Assembly (NCBI GenBank): GCA_934511365.1
Contig: CAKSWC010000001.1
Span: forward strand, 62,001-126,000
DNA from: an uncultured Eubacteriales bacterium
GTDB lineage: Bacteria; Bacillota; Clostridia; Oscillospirales; Acutalibacteraceae
Reading direction: 5' to 3'
DNA: 64,000 bases
Shown piece after piece: positions 24,450-33,000 of this stretch. Positions within the stretch are counted from its first letter, which is position 1; every line of letters starts with the position of its first letter. Under the pieces are notes generated by a model. The model did no database searches, had not been told where the DNA came from, and worked only from the letters and a program-made list of their open reading frames with translations. The translations under genes were made by a program, and so were the position numbers.

Positions 24450-25229
24450 TTACTTTAAACCGAGAGCTTCTGCCAAAAGCTCCGTGAAATAATACACAGG
24501 AATTTTATCCTTGCTGCTTTGCTTCAGGTTGTAAAGGCAAAGCGGACACGCAGTAATGATGCAATCCGCACCCTTATACTTTGCGGAATCAACAACGGCC
24601 GTTGCCATTTTTTCGGCAAGGGGCTTGTCCGTCATTGTCATATATCCGCCGCAGCATTCGTTGCGGAAAGGATATTTGACGGCAGTTGCACCGATTGCCT
24701 TGATGAAATCTTCAATAATTGTGGGGTTTTCCGGGTTATCGAACGCCATTTCCTTGCCCGGACGCAAAAGCAGACAGCCGTAATAGGCGGCAATTTTTCT
24801 TCCGGTAAGGGGCTTTACAACCTTTTCCTTAAGCTTGTCAAAGCCGATATCGTCCCGAAGCATTTCAAGGTAATGCAGCACCCTTGTTTCTCCGTGATAT
24901 TCTTCAAAAAGGCCGAGATAGTTGTTGACCTTTGAGGAAAAATCGGGCTTGTTTTTCATGTCGTAATTGACTCTTTTAATAACATGATGACAGGCCGAGC
25001 ACATTGTCAAAAGCGGCTGATTCTTTTCCCTTGCGGAAAGCAGCGCCCTGACCGAGGAAAGCTTTGTTGCAACCTCATCGCTCGCAAGCGGATAGACGCC
25101 GCCGCAGCACTGCCATTCGGGCAGCTCCTCAAGAGTTACGCCGAGTTTTTCGGCCGCTTTTCTTCCGTAGATGTCCAGATCCTTGGCCTTTGTTTTCAAG
25201 GTACAACCGGGATAATAACTATAGATCAT
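24450..25229 (-). CDS. hdrB: HdrB-like CCG-domain subunit
   Basis: 259 residues from the ATG at 25229, which overlaps the hydrogenase stop as ATGA. Two complete CCG motifs: PGC...WQCCGG...CSAC in the first half and YGC...NECCGG...CPLC in the second. These bind the non-cubane [4Fe-4S] clusters that reduce disulfides in methanogens. What the HdrB-like protein reduces here is unknown; its gene company suggests it stands in for the missing C-terminal half of TfrB and passes electrons toward the fumarate reductase, or acts on a thiol/disulfide carrier. Confidence 0.92.
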   Translation of the reverse strand: MIYSYYPGCTLKTKAKDLDIYGRKAAEKLGVTLEELPEWQCCGGVYPLASDEVATKLSSVRALLSAREKNQPLLTMCSACHHVIKRVNYDMKNKPDFSSKVNNYLGLFEEYHGETRVLHYLEMLRDDIGFDKLKEKVVKPLTGRKIAAYYGCLLLRPGKEMAFDNPENPTIIEDFIKAIGATAVKYPFRNECCGGYMTMTDKPLAEKMATAVVDSAKYKGADCIITACPLCLYNLKQSSKDKIPVYYFTELLAEALGLK

Positions 25230-26674
25230 TTCTCGTCCCACTCCTTAATATTCTTAATGACCGAAATTGCATCGGTTATTGTTTTTTCATACGCTTCAGC
25301 GCCGTACTTATCGACTTCAGCCTTGCTCTTTGCGCCGTGGGTCAAACAGCCCGCGCCGCCGATACAGCCGCCAACGCAAGCCATGCCCTCAACAAAGTTT
25401 GAATCGAGGAAGTTTTTGCTCTTTTTGATGAGAGCGGTTTTGCATTCTTCAATTCCGTCGCAGATTGTTGCTTTAAGCTCAAAGTCCGTTATTCCGTGTT
25501 CCTTGAGTCCTTCGGCAACGGCGTCGGAAAGTCCGCCGCTTCTTGCAAATATTCTGCCGTAATATGAGGCGTTGTCAAGCACATCGTCCTCAAGCGAGGT
25601 TATGTCGATATCCTTACTGTCAAAAAGAGCCTGAAGTTCTTCAAACGTCAGCGCAGAGTCAACATATTTTTTGACCTCGTCCTTCCTTACCTCGGCCTTT
25701 TTTGCCGTGCAGGGGCCTATGAAAACAACCTTTGCGCCGGGATCGGTAATTTTGATATATTTTGCAATAACCGCCATCGGCGAAAGATTATGTGAAACAT
25801 ACTGCCTGAGCTGCGGAAAATTCTTTTCAATGTAGCTGACGAATGCCGGGCAGCACGAACTCATCAGAAAGCCTTTTTCGGAAAGTTCTTTCGATTCAAG
25901 ATAAGCAACGATATCCGCGCCGAGGGCCGCTTCAATCGCCGTATGGAAACCGAGCGCCTTGAGGCCGGATGTAACCTGGCCGTGCTTTGCATAGGTAAAC
26001 TGGCTTGAAATTGACGGCGCAACCAGTGCATACACCTTATAATCAGAGTTTGAATTGCTGTTTTTGAGAAGGTCAATAACTTCAAGGATATATGATTTAT
26101 CCGTTATTGCGCCGAACGGACACTGATAAACACAAGCCCCGCAGGCAGTGCACTTGTCGTTATCAATTTTTGCCGCCTTGTTTTCATCCATTGAAATTGC
26201 CCTAACCTTGCAGGCGCTCTGACACGGCCGCTTGCGGTTAACGATAGCCGAAAACGGACAAACCCTTGCGCAAGCTCCGCAGTCAACACATTTCGATTTG
26301 TCAATATGGGCAACGTGGTTGTGGTCAAACGATATTGCACCCCTTTTGCAGACATCTTCGCAGCGATTTGCAAGACACCCACGGCAGGAGTTGGTAATTT
26401 CATAGCCGCCCATCGGGCATTCATCGCAGGCGGTTTCAATAACTTCAATAACATTCGGGTTGTTTTTGTCTCCACCCATTGCAATTTTAACTCTTTCAGA
26501 GAGAATTGCCCGCTCTTTGTATACGCAGCAGCGCATTGTCGGCGTATTTCCCGGAACGATTATTTTCGGAATATCGAAAAGGTTTTCATAAAGAGTTCCG
26601 TTCCATGCCTGACGCGCAACTTCTCTGAGCACCTTATATTTCAGGTACTGAACCTTTGTGTCAAATTTTCGCAT
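25226..26674 (-). CDS. [FeFe] hydrogenase, group-B-like monomer
   Basis: 482 residues. H-cluster motifs: SSCCPAF near residue 273 (L1), GPCTAKKAE near 320 (L2), EGMACVGGCIGGAG near 432 (L3). These differ from group A (TSCCPxW, MPCxxKxxE) and fit the group B type common in gut Clostridia. N-terminal part has a Cys-rich block (CDECPMGGYEITNSCRGC, CEDVC) and two [4Fe-4S] motifs CVDCGACARVCP near 133 and CTACGACVYQCP near 180, suited to ferredoxin. First gene of the long operon, so H2 production or uptake is tied to Hdr/Flx and fumarate reduction. The maturases HydEFG are not in the window. Confidence 0.9.
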   Translation of the reverse strand: MRKFDTKVQYLKYKVLREVARQAWNGTLYENLFDIPKIIVPGNTPTMRCCVYKERAILSERVKIAMGGDKNNPNVIEVIETACDECPMGGYEITNSCRGCLANRCEDVCKRGAISFDHNHVAHIDKSKCVDCGACARVCPFSAIVNRKRPCQSACKVRAISMDENKAAKIDNDKCTACGACVYQCPFGAITDKSYILEVIDLLKNSNSNSDYKVYALVAPSISSQFTYAKHGQVTSGLKALGFHTAIEAALGADIVAYLESKELSEKGFLMSSCCPAFVSYIEKNFPQLRQYVSHNLSPMAVIAKYIKITDPGAKVVFIGPCTAKKAEVRKDEVKKYVDSALTFEELQALFDSKDIDITSLEDDVLDNASYYGRIFARSGGLSDAVAEGLKEHGITDFELKATICDGIEECKTALIKKSKNFLDSNFVEGMACVGGCIGGAGCLTHGAKSKAEVDKYGAEAYEKTITDAISVIKNIKEWDEK

Positions 26675-26805
26675 AATGCCATTCCCTCATTTTAACATTT
26701 ATCCATGAATTAAACAGTTCTGATTTTTTTGTTTCCGGCCGAAAAAGTTCATCCATCGGCCATATAAAATTTGTTTCCGGCAAAATATGTGTCTTTACAA
26801 CCATA

Positions 26806-26824
26806 TTTGGTCTATTCTACCAAA
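26806..26824. promoter_or_regulatory. Palindrome over the -10 of the hydrogenase-operon promoter
   Basis: TTTGGT, seven bases, ACCAAA, exactly complementary, overlapping the -10 box of the proximal promoter. Position is that of a repressor operator; the regulator is unknown and it does not match the Rex consensus TTGTTAAnnnnTTAACAA. Confidence 0.45.
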
Positions 26825-26843
26825 AAACTACCCGTTTTGTAAA
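26814..26843 (-). promoter_or_regulatory. Proximal promoter of the hydrogenase-Hdr-fumarate operon
   Basis: Minus strand TTTACA, 18 bases, TAGAAT, about 130 bases before the hydrogenase start. Confidence 0.6.
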
Positions 26844-26916
26844 GTACCAAAATATCATATATGTTATGAAATTTAGATATATCCGAAACTGCAAACCAAA
26901 AGCGAGTCTTATATCA

Positions 26917-26992
26917 GCAAAAAGCCTTTTCGGCGTATTTTGCCGGATGGACTTCATCCACTTTTGGACTTCTTTGGGCAAGCAGATTTGCT
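26917..26992 (-). ncRNA. Unrecognised compact structured leader or small RNA
   Basis: Directly after the distal promoter the minus strand folds into AGCA/TGCT, then a stem TTGCC/GGCAA (26977-26981 with 26940-26944) enclosing a hairpin GGATG/CATCC, with the 7-mer GAAGTCC repeated, then GCC/GGC followed by TTTTTGC, which resembles a short terminator. It matches no riboswitch family I know. Could be a cis leader of the operon or a separate small RNA. Confidence 0.35.
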
Positions 26993-26998
26993 GTGTTT

Positions 26999-27027
26999 AT
27001 TATACCATATTTGTGACAAAAAATCAA
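26999..27027 (-). promoter_or_regulatory. Distal promoter upstream of the hydrogenase operon
   Basis: Minus strand TTGATT, 17 bases, TATAAT. Transcription would start near 26992, about 320 bases before the hydrogenase gene. Confidence 0.65.
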
Positions 27028-27107
27028 AGGTTTTGACAACTTTCGAGGCATCATTTGAGTCAATATCTTTTTTAAATTCGACTTTTGCGTGAAAACGTCC
27101 GGAACAC

Positions 27108-27141
27108 GAAAAAGCTCCCCGATTTTCAGAAACCGGGGAGC
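27108..27141 (-). terminator. Terminator of the SDR gene
   Basis: Minus strand GCTCCCCGGTTT, short loop, AATCGGGGAGC followed by TTTTTC, 14 bases after the stop codon. Confidence 0.9.
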
Positions 27142-27155
27142 AGAAATTATGTATC

Positions 27156-28661
27156 TTATTTCTCGTTATATCCGTAATAGATGTCTTCGGTATAAACATT
27201 GTTTTCGTCCTTGCTGTGGTGAGCATACCAAACCTGAGCAAAGAACGGGTTAACCTTTGCAATCTCATCATACTTCCAAGGCATCGGAAGGCAATCCGGG
27301 CACCAGTGGCCGCCTCTGAGAACAAGGTTCGGAGACATTTCAAACTCATTGCCGCAGGCGCACTTCCACTTAATCGGAGTGTACATATCCTTCGGCGCCT
27401 TCTTTGCAAGGCATTCGCCGCCTCTGAATTCGGCAGCCTTCTTGAGGTCGGCAAGAGTAAGCTTATCAAAGGGTTTGCTCTCGTCATAGCCGTGGTCAAG
27501 AAGGTTTTCCGGGTTCTCCTTGTCGGGAATAATAACCTCAAAATCATCCCATGTCTTTGGAATTGCGGCGTATTCTTCCTTTGAGCCGAAGAAAGCGGTG
27601 ATTCTGTCCTTCATTCCGTTTTCAATCCAAGTCTGAGTGCCGTAAAGCGGAGCGTGTGCAATCGGCTCCATCATAAACTTCTTGACAAGCGACATCGGAG
27701 CAAGGCCGGACATTTTGAAATAGAACGGGGCTTTCTTTGCAAGCGACTTAAAGTAGTCCTTAACGGGAATGTTAGCTCTGAAGTGGAGATAGTTTTCAAG
27801 CTCGTCGGCATCGGTATACCACTGACCGTGGAAGTTACGGGTGATGAACCAGTTCGGGCTGAAAATCTTCTTCGGAATGTCCGCGCCCTTCATGCCGATA
27901 GCATTAAGGAGAAGAACTTCAAACTCATAGTTTGTGAGTCTGTAGTCATGGCCTGAGCTGATGTTATAGAATCGGCGCCAGAAGTCCTCCGGAAGTCTGT
28001 CGTTGCAGACCTTTGCGCAAAGGCGTCCGCTGTCTTCAACAGTCGCCCATTCAAGCATTCCGTTGATGGGAACGTGATACATAATGGGATCCATGTTCTT
28101 AAGAATGTCAGCATAAAGAATGCCGGTCTGGCGCAGAGAAACCCAATATTTGAGGCCGGAATCGGCAAGAATTGCCTCAGCCTTGGTTTTGCTGATTGCA
28201 TAATGGTCATAAACGCTGATCTGAATCGGGTCGCCGGTTCTGCCCCAATGGACGGGAGCGTTTCTGTCTCCGGTCTGGGCAACGGTTCCGATATAAACAA
28301 CCTTGATTGCATCGGGATCCGGCTGAGCCTTAACAGCGTTAACAATGTTTTCCATAGCAGTGACGTTTGTGAAAAGAGTTTTTTTCGGGAAATAGTCCGC
28401 TGCCGGAGAAACAAGACCGCCAACGTGAAGAACGTAATCCGAGCCCTTGATGCACTCAAGAACGTCTTCATAAACAGTGAGGTCGCCCCAAACGATTCTT
28501 ACGCTGGGATCGTTCATGTAGGGAGCAAAGAGATTTCTGTTTTTCTTGCTGTCTCTGAGGAGGAGGACGATATTATACATATTACGTCTGATGTAAAGTT
28601 CCTCAAAGCCTGCGAAGCCCATCGTTCCCGATGCGCCGGTGAGAAAAACTGTCTTTTTCAT
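27156..28661 (-). CDS. Extended SDR (NAD-dependent epimerase-like) with C-terminal zinc ribbon
   Basis: 501 residues from MKKTVFLTGASG (ATG 28661, GGTGG upstream). Rossmann loop TGASGTMGF at residues 8-16; catalytic YAISK (Tyr, Lys) near 177 with SVYDHYAISKTKAE; so an active extended short-chain dehydrogenase/epimerase. After about residue 330 comes a region not typical of epimerases, ending with a treble-clef-like zinc site: CACGNEF and CPDC near residues 443 and 466. The substrate is not recognised; NAD-linked sugar or sterol-like oxidoreduction is possible. Codes downstream of a WYL regulator on the same strand and ends at a strong terminator. Confidence 0.75.
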   Translation of the reverse strand: MKKTVFLTGASGTMGFAGFEELYIRRNMYNIVLLLRDSKKNRNLFAPYMNDPSVRIVWGDLTVYEDVLECIKGSDYVLHVGGLVSPAADYFPKKTLFTNVTAMENIVNAVKAQPDPDAIKVVYIGTVAQTGDRNAPVHWGRTGDPIQISVYDHYAISKTKAEAILADSGLKYWVSLRQTGILYADILKNMDPIMYHVPINGMLEWATVEDSGRLCAKVCNDRLPEDFWRRFYNISSGHDYRLTNYEFEVLLLNAIGMKGADIPKKIFSPNWFITRNFHGQWYTDADELENYLHFRANIPVKDYFKSLAKKAPFYFKMSGLAPMSLVKKFMMEPIAHAPLYGTQTWIENGMKDRITAFFGSKEEYAAIPKTWDDFEVIIPDKENPENLLDHGYDESKPFDKLTLADLKKAAEFRGGECLAKKAPKDMYTPIKWKCACGNEFEMSPNLVLRGGHWCPDCLPMPWKYDEIAKVNPFFAQVWYAHHSKDENNVYTEDIYYGYNEK

Positions 28662-28810
28662 TAAACATACCACCATTCATTAAATTTTTTACATACCTTA
28701 TGAAGTATACAATATTTACCGGCTGCATTTGTTAACAGTCCGTTAATTTTTTCTCAACAGCTTTATTTAAATATTCTTAAGCTGTCAGCATCGTTTTTCC
28801 GCCGGAGTTT

Positions 28811-29824
28811 TCAGTCTCCGTAAACAGAGAGAACCTCCATTGCTCTTTCTTTAACCTGGCGGCGCAGAGAAAGCGGTTCAATCACTTCAATCTTGTTTCC
28901 AAACTGCATTATCCACGAAACAAGGCCTTCGCTGACAACAATTTTTATTCTCATTCTGAACCGTTCGTCGTCATTAGCGTTTCTTGTGATAAGCGCGCCT
29001 GTTCCGAAACGGTCAAGAATTTCTTCAAGAATTGAATTATCACAGACAAAATCAAGTTGTTTAATGCTTCCGCTGAACATATTAAAGAGCTTTCCGGCAT
29101 AATCCGCAATGTCAAAATAAGCCTTATACGGCGAAACTTCATTGAAAGGTCTTGAACGCTCCGGAAGCATTTCAACCTTTTTCATTCTGTCGATTCTTGT
29201 GTGCATAAGGTTATCATACTTACTGTTGTTTCCAACAAGATAATAATGGTCATTTGACCAGATGAGTGCATAAGGGCTGACAATGTGGCGGCGCTCATTG
29301 ACTTTCACCGCCCGGATATTGTCACCGGTAACAACACGCTTGCAATAGACAAATTCAACCTTTCTGCGCGCTCTTATTGCACGGTTGAGAACGTCAATGT
29401 TGTAATATATCTCCTCGTTTGAGCATTTTAAACGGTTTTCAATATACACCTGCCTTGTCAGCTGCTTTGCCGTTCCTTCGCTGCACAGTGAGACAATTTT
29501 CTTAATAAGTTCCTTTGTCTTTTTCTCCGTAATGAAGCTTGCGGCTTGAACAGCGTCAATCAGGAGTCTCAGCTGCGGCTCTTCAAATTCGCGTGAGGCA
29601 AGATAGTAACCGTTTTCAGGCGTTCTTACGCGGAAGATTTCCATTCCGTATTCCCGGAGCGTTTGAATATCACTGTATATCGACTTGCGCTCACATTCAA
29701 TGCCGTTTTTTTCAAGCATCACCTGCAGCTCATCGGCACTGACCGGATTGTTTTCATCGCTGAATTCTTCAAGATAATCTTTGATATACAAAAGTTTCAG
29801 CTTTGTTTGTCCTCTTTTTGCCAT
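28811..29824 (-). CDS. WYL-domain helix-turn-helix transcriptional regulator
   Basis: 337 residues. N-terminal DeoR-type winged helix (about 1-65, with SIYSDIQTLREYGM as recognition region) followed by a WYL domain (about 140-225, SPYALIWSNDHYYLVG) and a C-terminal WCX-like extension. WYL proteins sense small ligands or nucleic acid, often in DNA damage or defence settings; here the only co-directional neighbour is the SDR gene, which it may control. It has its own consensus-like promoter. Confidence 0.88.
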   Translation of the reverse strand: MAKRGQTKLKLLYIKDYLEEFSDENNPVSADELQVMLEKNGIECERKSIYSDIQTLREYGMEIFRVRTPENGYYLASREFEEPQLRLLIDAVQAASFITEKKTKELIKKIVSLCSEGTAKQLTRQVYIENRLKCSNEEIYYNIDVLNRAIRARRKVEFVYCKRVVTGDNIRAVKVNERRHIVSPYALIWSNDHYYLVGNNSKYDNLMHTRIDRMKKVEMLPERSRPFNEVSPYKAYFDIADYAGKLFNMFSGSIKQLDFVCDNSILEEILDRFGTGALITRNANDDERFRMRIKIVVSEGLVSWIMQFGNKIEVIEPLSLRRQVKERAMEVLSVYGD

Positions 29825-29896
29825 AATGCTTTCCCTCTCAGATTACTTCTTCGGCCTCGATTTCTTCTTATGATTCCTTTTCTTGGCACACTTAAT

Positions 29897-29925
29897 ATTA
29901 TAATTAAAACACATTCGGAATGCAA
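29897..29925 (-). promoter_or_regulatory. Promoter of the WYL regulator gene
   Basis: Minus strand TTGCAT, 17 bases, TATAAT. Confidence 0.75.
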
Positions 29926-29997
29926 TGCTTTTCAGATTATATTTATATTTTACAGGCATTTGATTATAATTGACCGCAAAATGACGATAAAAAGGAA

Positions 29998-30027
29998 GAA
30001 TCGGGCAGTCTTTCGGCCGCCCGATTC
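29998..30027. terminator. Terminator after the 1742-residue gene
   Basis: GAATCGGGC and GCCCGATTC pair over nine bases, with T-rich sequence on both sides (minus side TTCCTTTTT). Confidence 0.7.
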
Positions 30028-30079
30028 GCTTTTTCAACAAGCCCGGTCTTTCACATGACAGGGGGAAAGCGTTGATTTT

Positions 30080-33000
30080 TTACTTTTTGAAAATGCCTTT
30101 GATCTTCATTCCGATAAGTCTGAAGATAAAGAGTATCCTCTGGAAGAAGCGATAAAGGAAGTTGTTTGTGCTTGAATTAAAGTCCATCTTGAAATGACAT
30201 TCATCGCAGACGCCGTCTGCGTCTTTATCAACGTGTCCCGTTGCCTTAACAGACTCAAACTTATGCGATTTGCAGATTGAGCAGGTGTATCTGTCCTGAC
30301 CGTCAACGGTGCAGTTCGGCTTGATAACGGCAACCTTGTCCACCCAGTTGTGAGCGCCCTCATGAACAAGAATACCCTGCTGATTGAACGCATAGAGCTT
30401 TCCGTCAATTTCGGTTGTGTCATCGGCCATGATGTGGGTTTCGGGGTCAAAGTAATACTTATCGCCCTCAATCTCCTGCCAGCCGCCGACCATTTCCGAG
30501 CCCCAGTAATAAACCGTGCCATCGGCAGTCTCATAGAATGCGCCGCGCTGAAGCTTTCCGTCATTTGAGAAAACGTAGTTGAGCTTCTGGCCGGTTCTTA
30601 CGGTAACGGTTGCTCTTCCGGTTCTCATTGCGCCGTTTGATCTTGAGAAGTAATAAAGCTCACCCTCAATTTCATGCCAGCCAACGAGAACGCTTGTGTT
30701 TGAGCCACGGAATGCTCTTATTCCACCGTCAAACTTCTCAAACACTGCACCAATCTGACGTCCGTCATTATCAAAGCGGTATGTTCCCTTGACCTTGCCG
30801 ATTGTGTGTTCACCAACAAAGCCGAGACCGTTTTCATCAAAGTAATACGCATCGTTTCCAAGCTGGAACCAGCCGGTCTTCTTTTCGCCGCCGAGGAAGT
30901 ACATATTTCTTCCGGTTTCAACATCGCGCGCAAAGCCGGTGTAGGTTCCGACAAGTGTTGAATATCCGCAGACTCTGCATCTCAGGTATCCGTTGTCATA
31001 AATGAAGCTGTGTCCGTCCTTTTTGCAATCGTTGTCGCTGACCTTGGTGTAGGTATCAATGGCCGCACCGTTGCTTTCGCGGGCAACTATTCTGAGATAA
31101 TCCGGTGTTGCTTCAACCGTGAGATAAATTGCATTATACTCCTGATCAACAACATCAAAATGATAATTCGGATTGTTCGTTGCGGAATATGACTTTTCGC
31201 CCGTTGAGCCGCAGATGTAATAAACAACGCCGTTTTCATCAACAATATTTGTTCCGTCCGCTTTGGATTTTACGGGATTGGTTCTTGCATAAGCATGATC
31301 ATGACCGGAGAAAACAACGTCAATTCCGGCCTTTTCGCAGGCTGCGGGAAGAAGCTCGTTTATTTCCTTTGTATCCGTTGCTGCTGCATTAGTGCCGTAG
31401 GGCGGCTGATGAGTCATTACAACTTTCCACTGGCAGCTGCTCTTTGAAGCGTCTTCAACAAGCCACTTCATCTCCTTTTCAAGGAGGTTTTTATCGGTTG
31501 TGTAGTTGATAACGGCAACATAAACATTGCCATATTCTACCGAATAGTGTGTACTGCTGCTTGCATTGAACAGTGACGCGGCAAAGAGGTCGTCAAGATC
31601 ATCACCAAACTGTTCATGGTTTCCGATAACGTGAATCATATCGGTGCTTTCAAGATACTTTCCGGAGAATACACTAAGGATTGAATTCCAATCGGCAAAC
31701 ATTGTCGGTTTTTCAACAAAGTCTCCGGTCTGGGCGCCGAAACTGTAGTTAACGCCTGAATTTTCAATCGAATTGACAATATTACGGATGTTTGTCATGT
31801 CCTCAGCCTGAGTATCACCGATAACAAAGAAGTTTGTTGCATCACCGCTCAATGAGGTCTTGAAAGTGTTGACCTCGCTGAATTTGCTTCCGTCACCGAC
31901 ACAGTAGGTGTACTCGGTGTTTTCCCTGAGACCTGAAACAATGGCGCTGTTCACTCTCAAAGCGAAGTTGTTATTGATTGAAGCCGAGCCGAGAAGCTGT
32001 CTGATTTCACTTGTTCCGTCTGCAATTTTAAAGGCCTTTTCGCCGTCTGCTTCATATGCAGCGGTTTCCGCATACTTCACAACGGGCTTATCGCCGGAGG
32101 AAGCGGGATTTGAAAGCCACGAGATGTTCTTTGTTGCAACAGAGTCCTTAACCGCATTAATGGTGATGTACTGCGGATAGCCGTCAGCGTTTCCTGCCGG
32201 AGCAACGCTCTGGGAAGAGAAGATGAAAGAAACCTTTCCGTCATGCTTTGCATAAAGCGAATAGGAAGCAACGCTCTTGCAGAGCTTATCGGTGTTAATT
32301 ACACCGTTTTCATCAGTAGTTCCGAAGAGTGTTCCGTCAGCATAGTAAACTTCAACACCTGCCGCAGGATTGCCGTCAATGTCTTCAACATAAACATTTC
32401 CGCTCATTCCGACAACCATCGGGTCGGCCGAAACCGTGTATGGCGCAACAACGGCAATCCTCCTCGTATCAAACGAGAAGCTGTTTGCGCCGGTGTTTCC
32501 TCCAGCCTGGGTGAAGGAGCCAAACGGCACGCTATAGGTAAACTTTGAGTCAACCGGAAGGTCGGCTGAAATATCAAAGGTGAGCTTTGCAATATAGTTT
32601 TCCACTGCAGAAGCTGAGCCTTCCTTCCTCTGGGCTTTCAGAGTGATTGTCTGATTCTTGGCGTTATAACTATAGCTTCCGTCAAAATCGGCGTTGAACG
32701 CAACGTCAAACTTGGAAAAGTCGCGGCCGATTTTAATCTGGGTGTTAACGCTTGTAATTGAAGCAATGTCATTGGAACTTACAAAGACATTATACTTTTC
32801 GCCGAGGAGCGGTGAACCATCGCCGTTAACGGTAACATCGGTGAGCTTTTCCTTACCCTTGACGGTGAAGTATCTTGTTTCGGTTGTTTCGTTTCCAAAT
32901 TTATCTCTGAGTAGAACCTTTACGGAATGGTCGCCGTCAGCGAGCTTCAGTCCGTAGACATTCATTTTGTCATCGCCCTGAGTGAGAACGAAGTTTCCGT

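Larger units (their letters stand above)
26675..27155. other. 481-base gap before the hydrogenase operon
   Basis: No coding region supported. From the hydrogenase end outward it holds the proximal promoter with its palindrome, the structured element at 26917-26992, the distal promoter, about 80 bases without recognised signals, and the terminator of the SDR gene at 27108-27141. Confidence 0.6.

Noticed and set aside
26690..26880. Rex-binding site for the hydrogenase operon
   Set aside because: No stretch matches TTGTTAAnnnnTTAACAA on either strand.
26954..27547. 197-residue minus-strand open frame
   Set aside because: Overlaps the C-terminal coding part of the SDR gene and its terminator in another frame; composition (Arg/Leu/Thr-rich) is that of a frame shadow.
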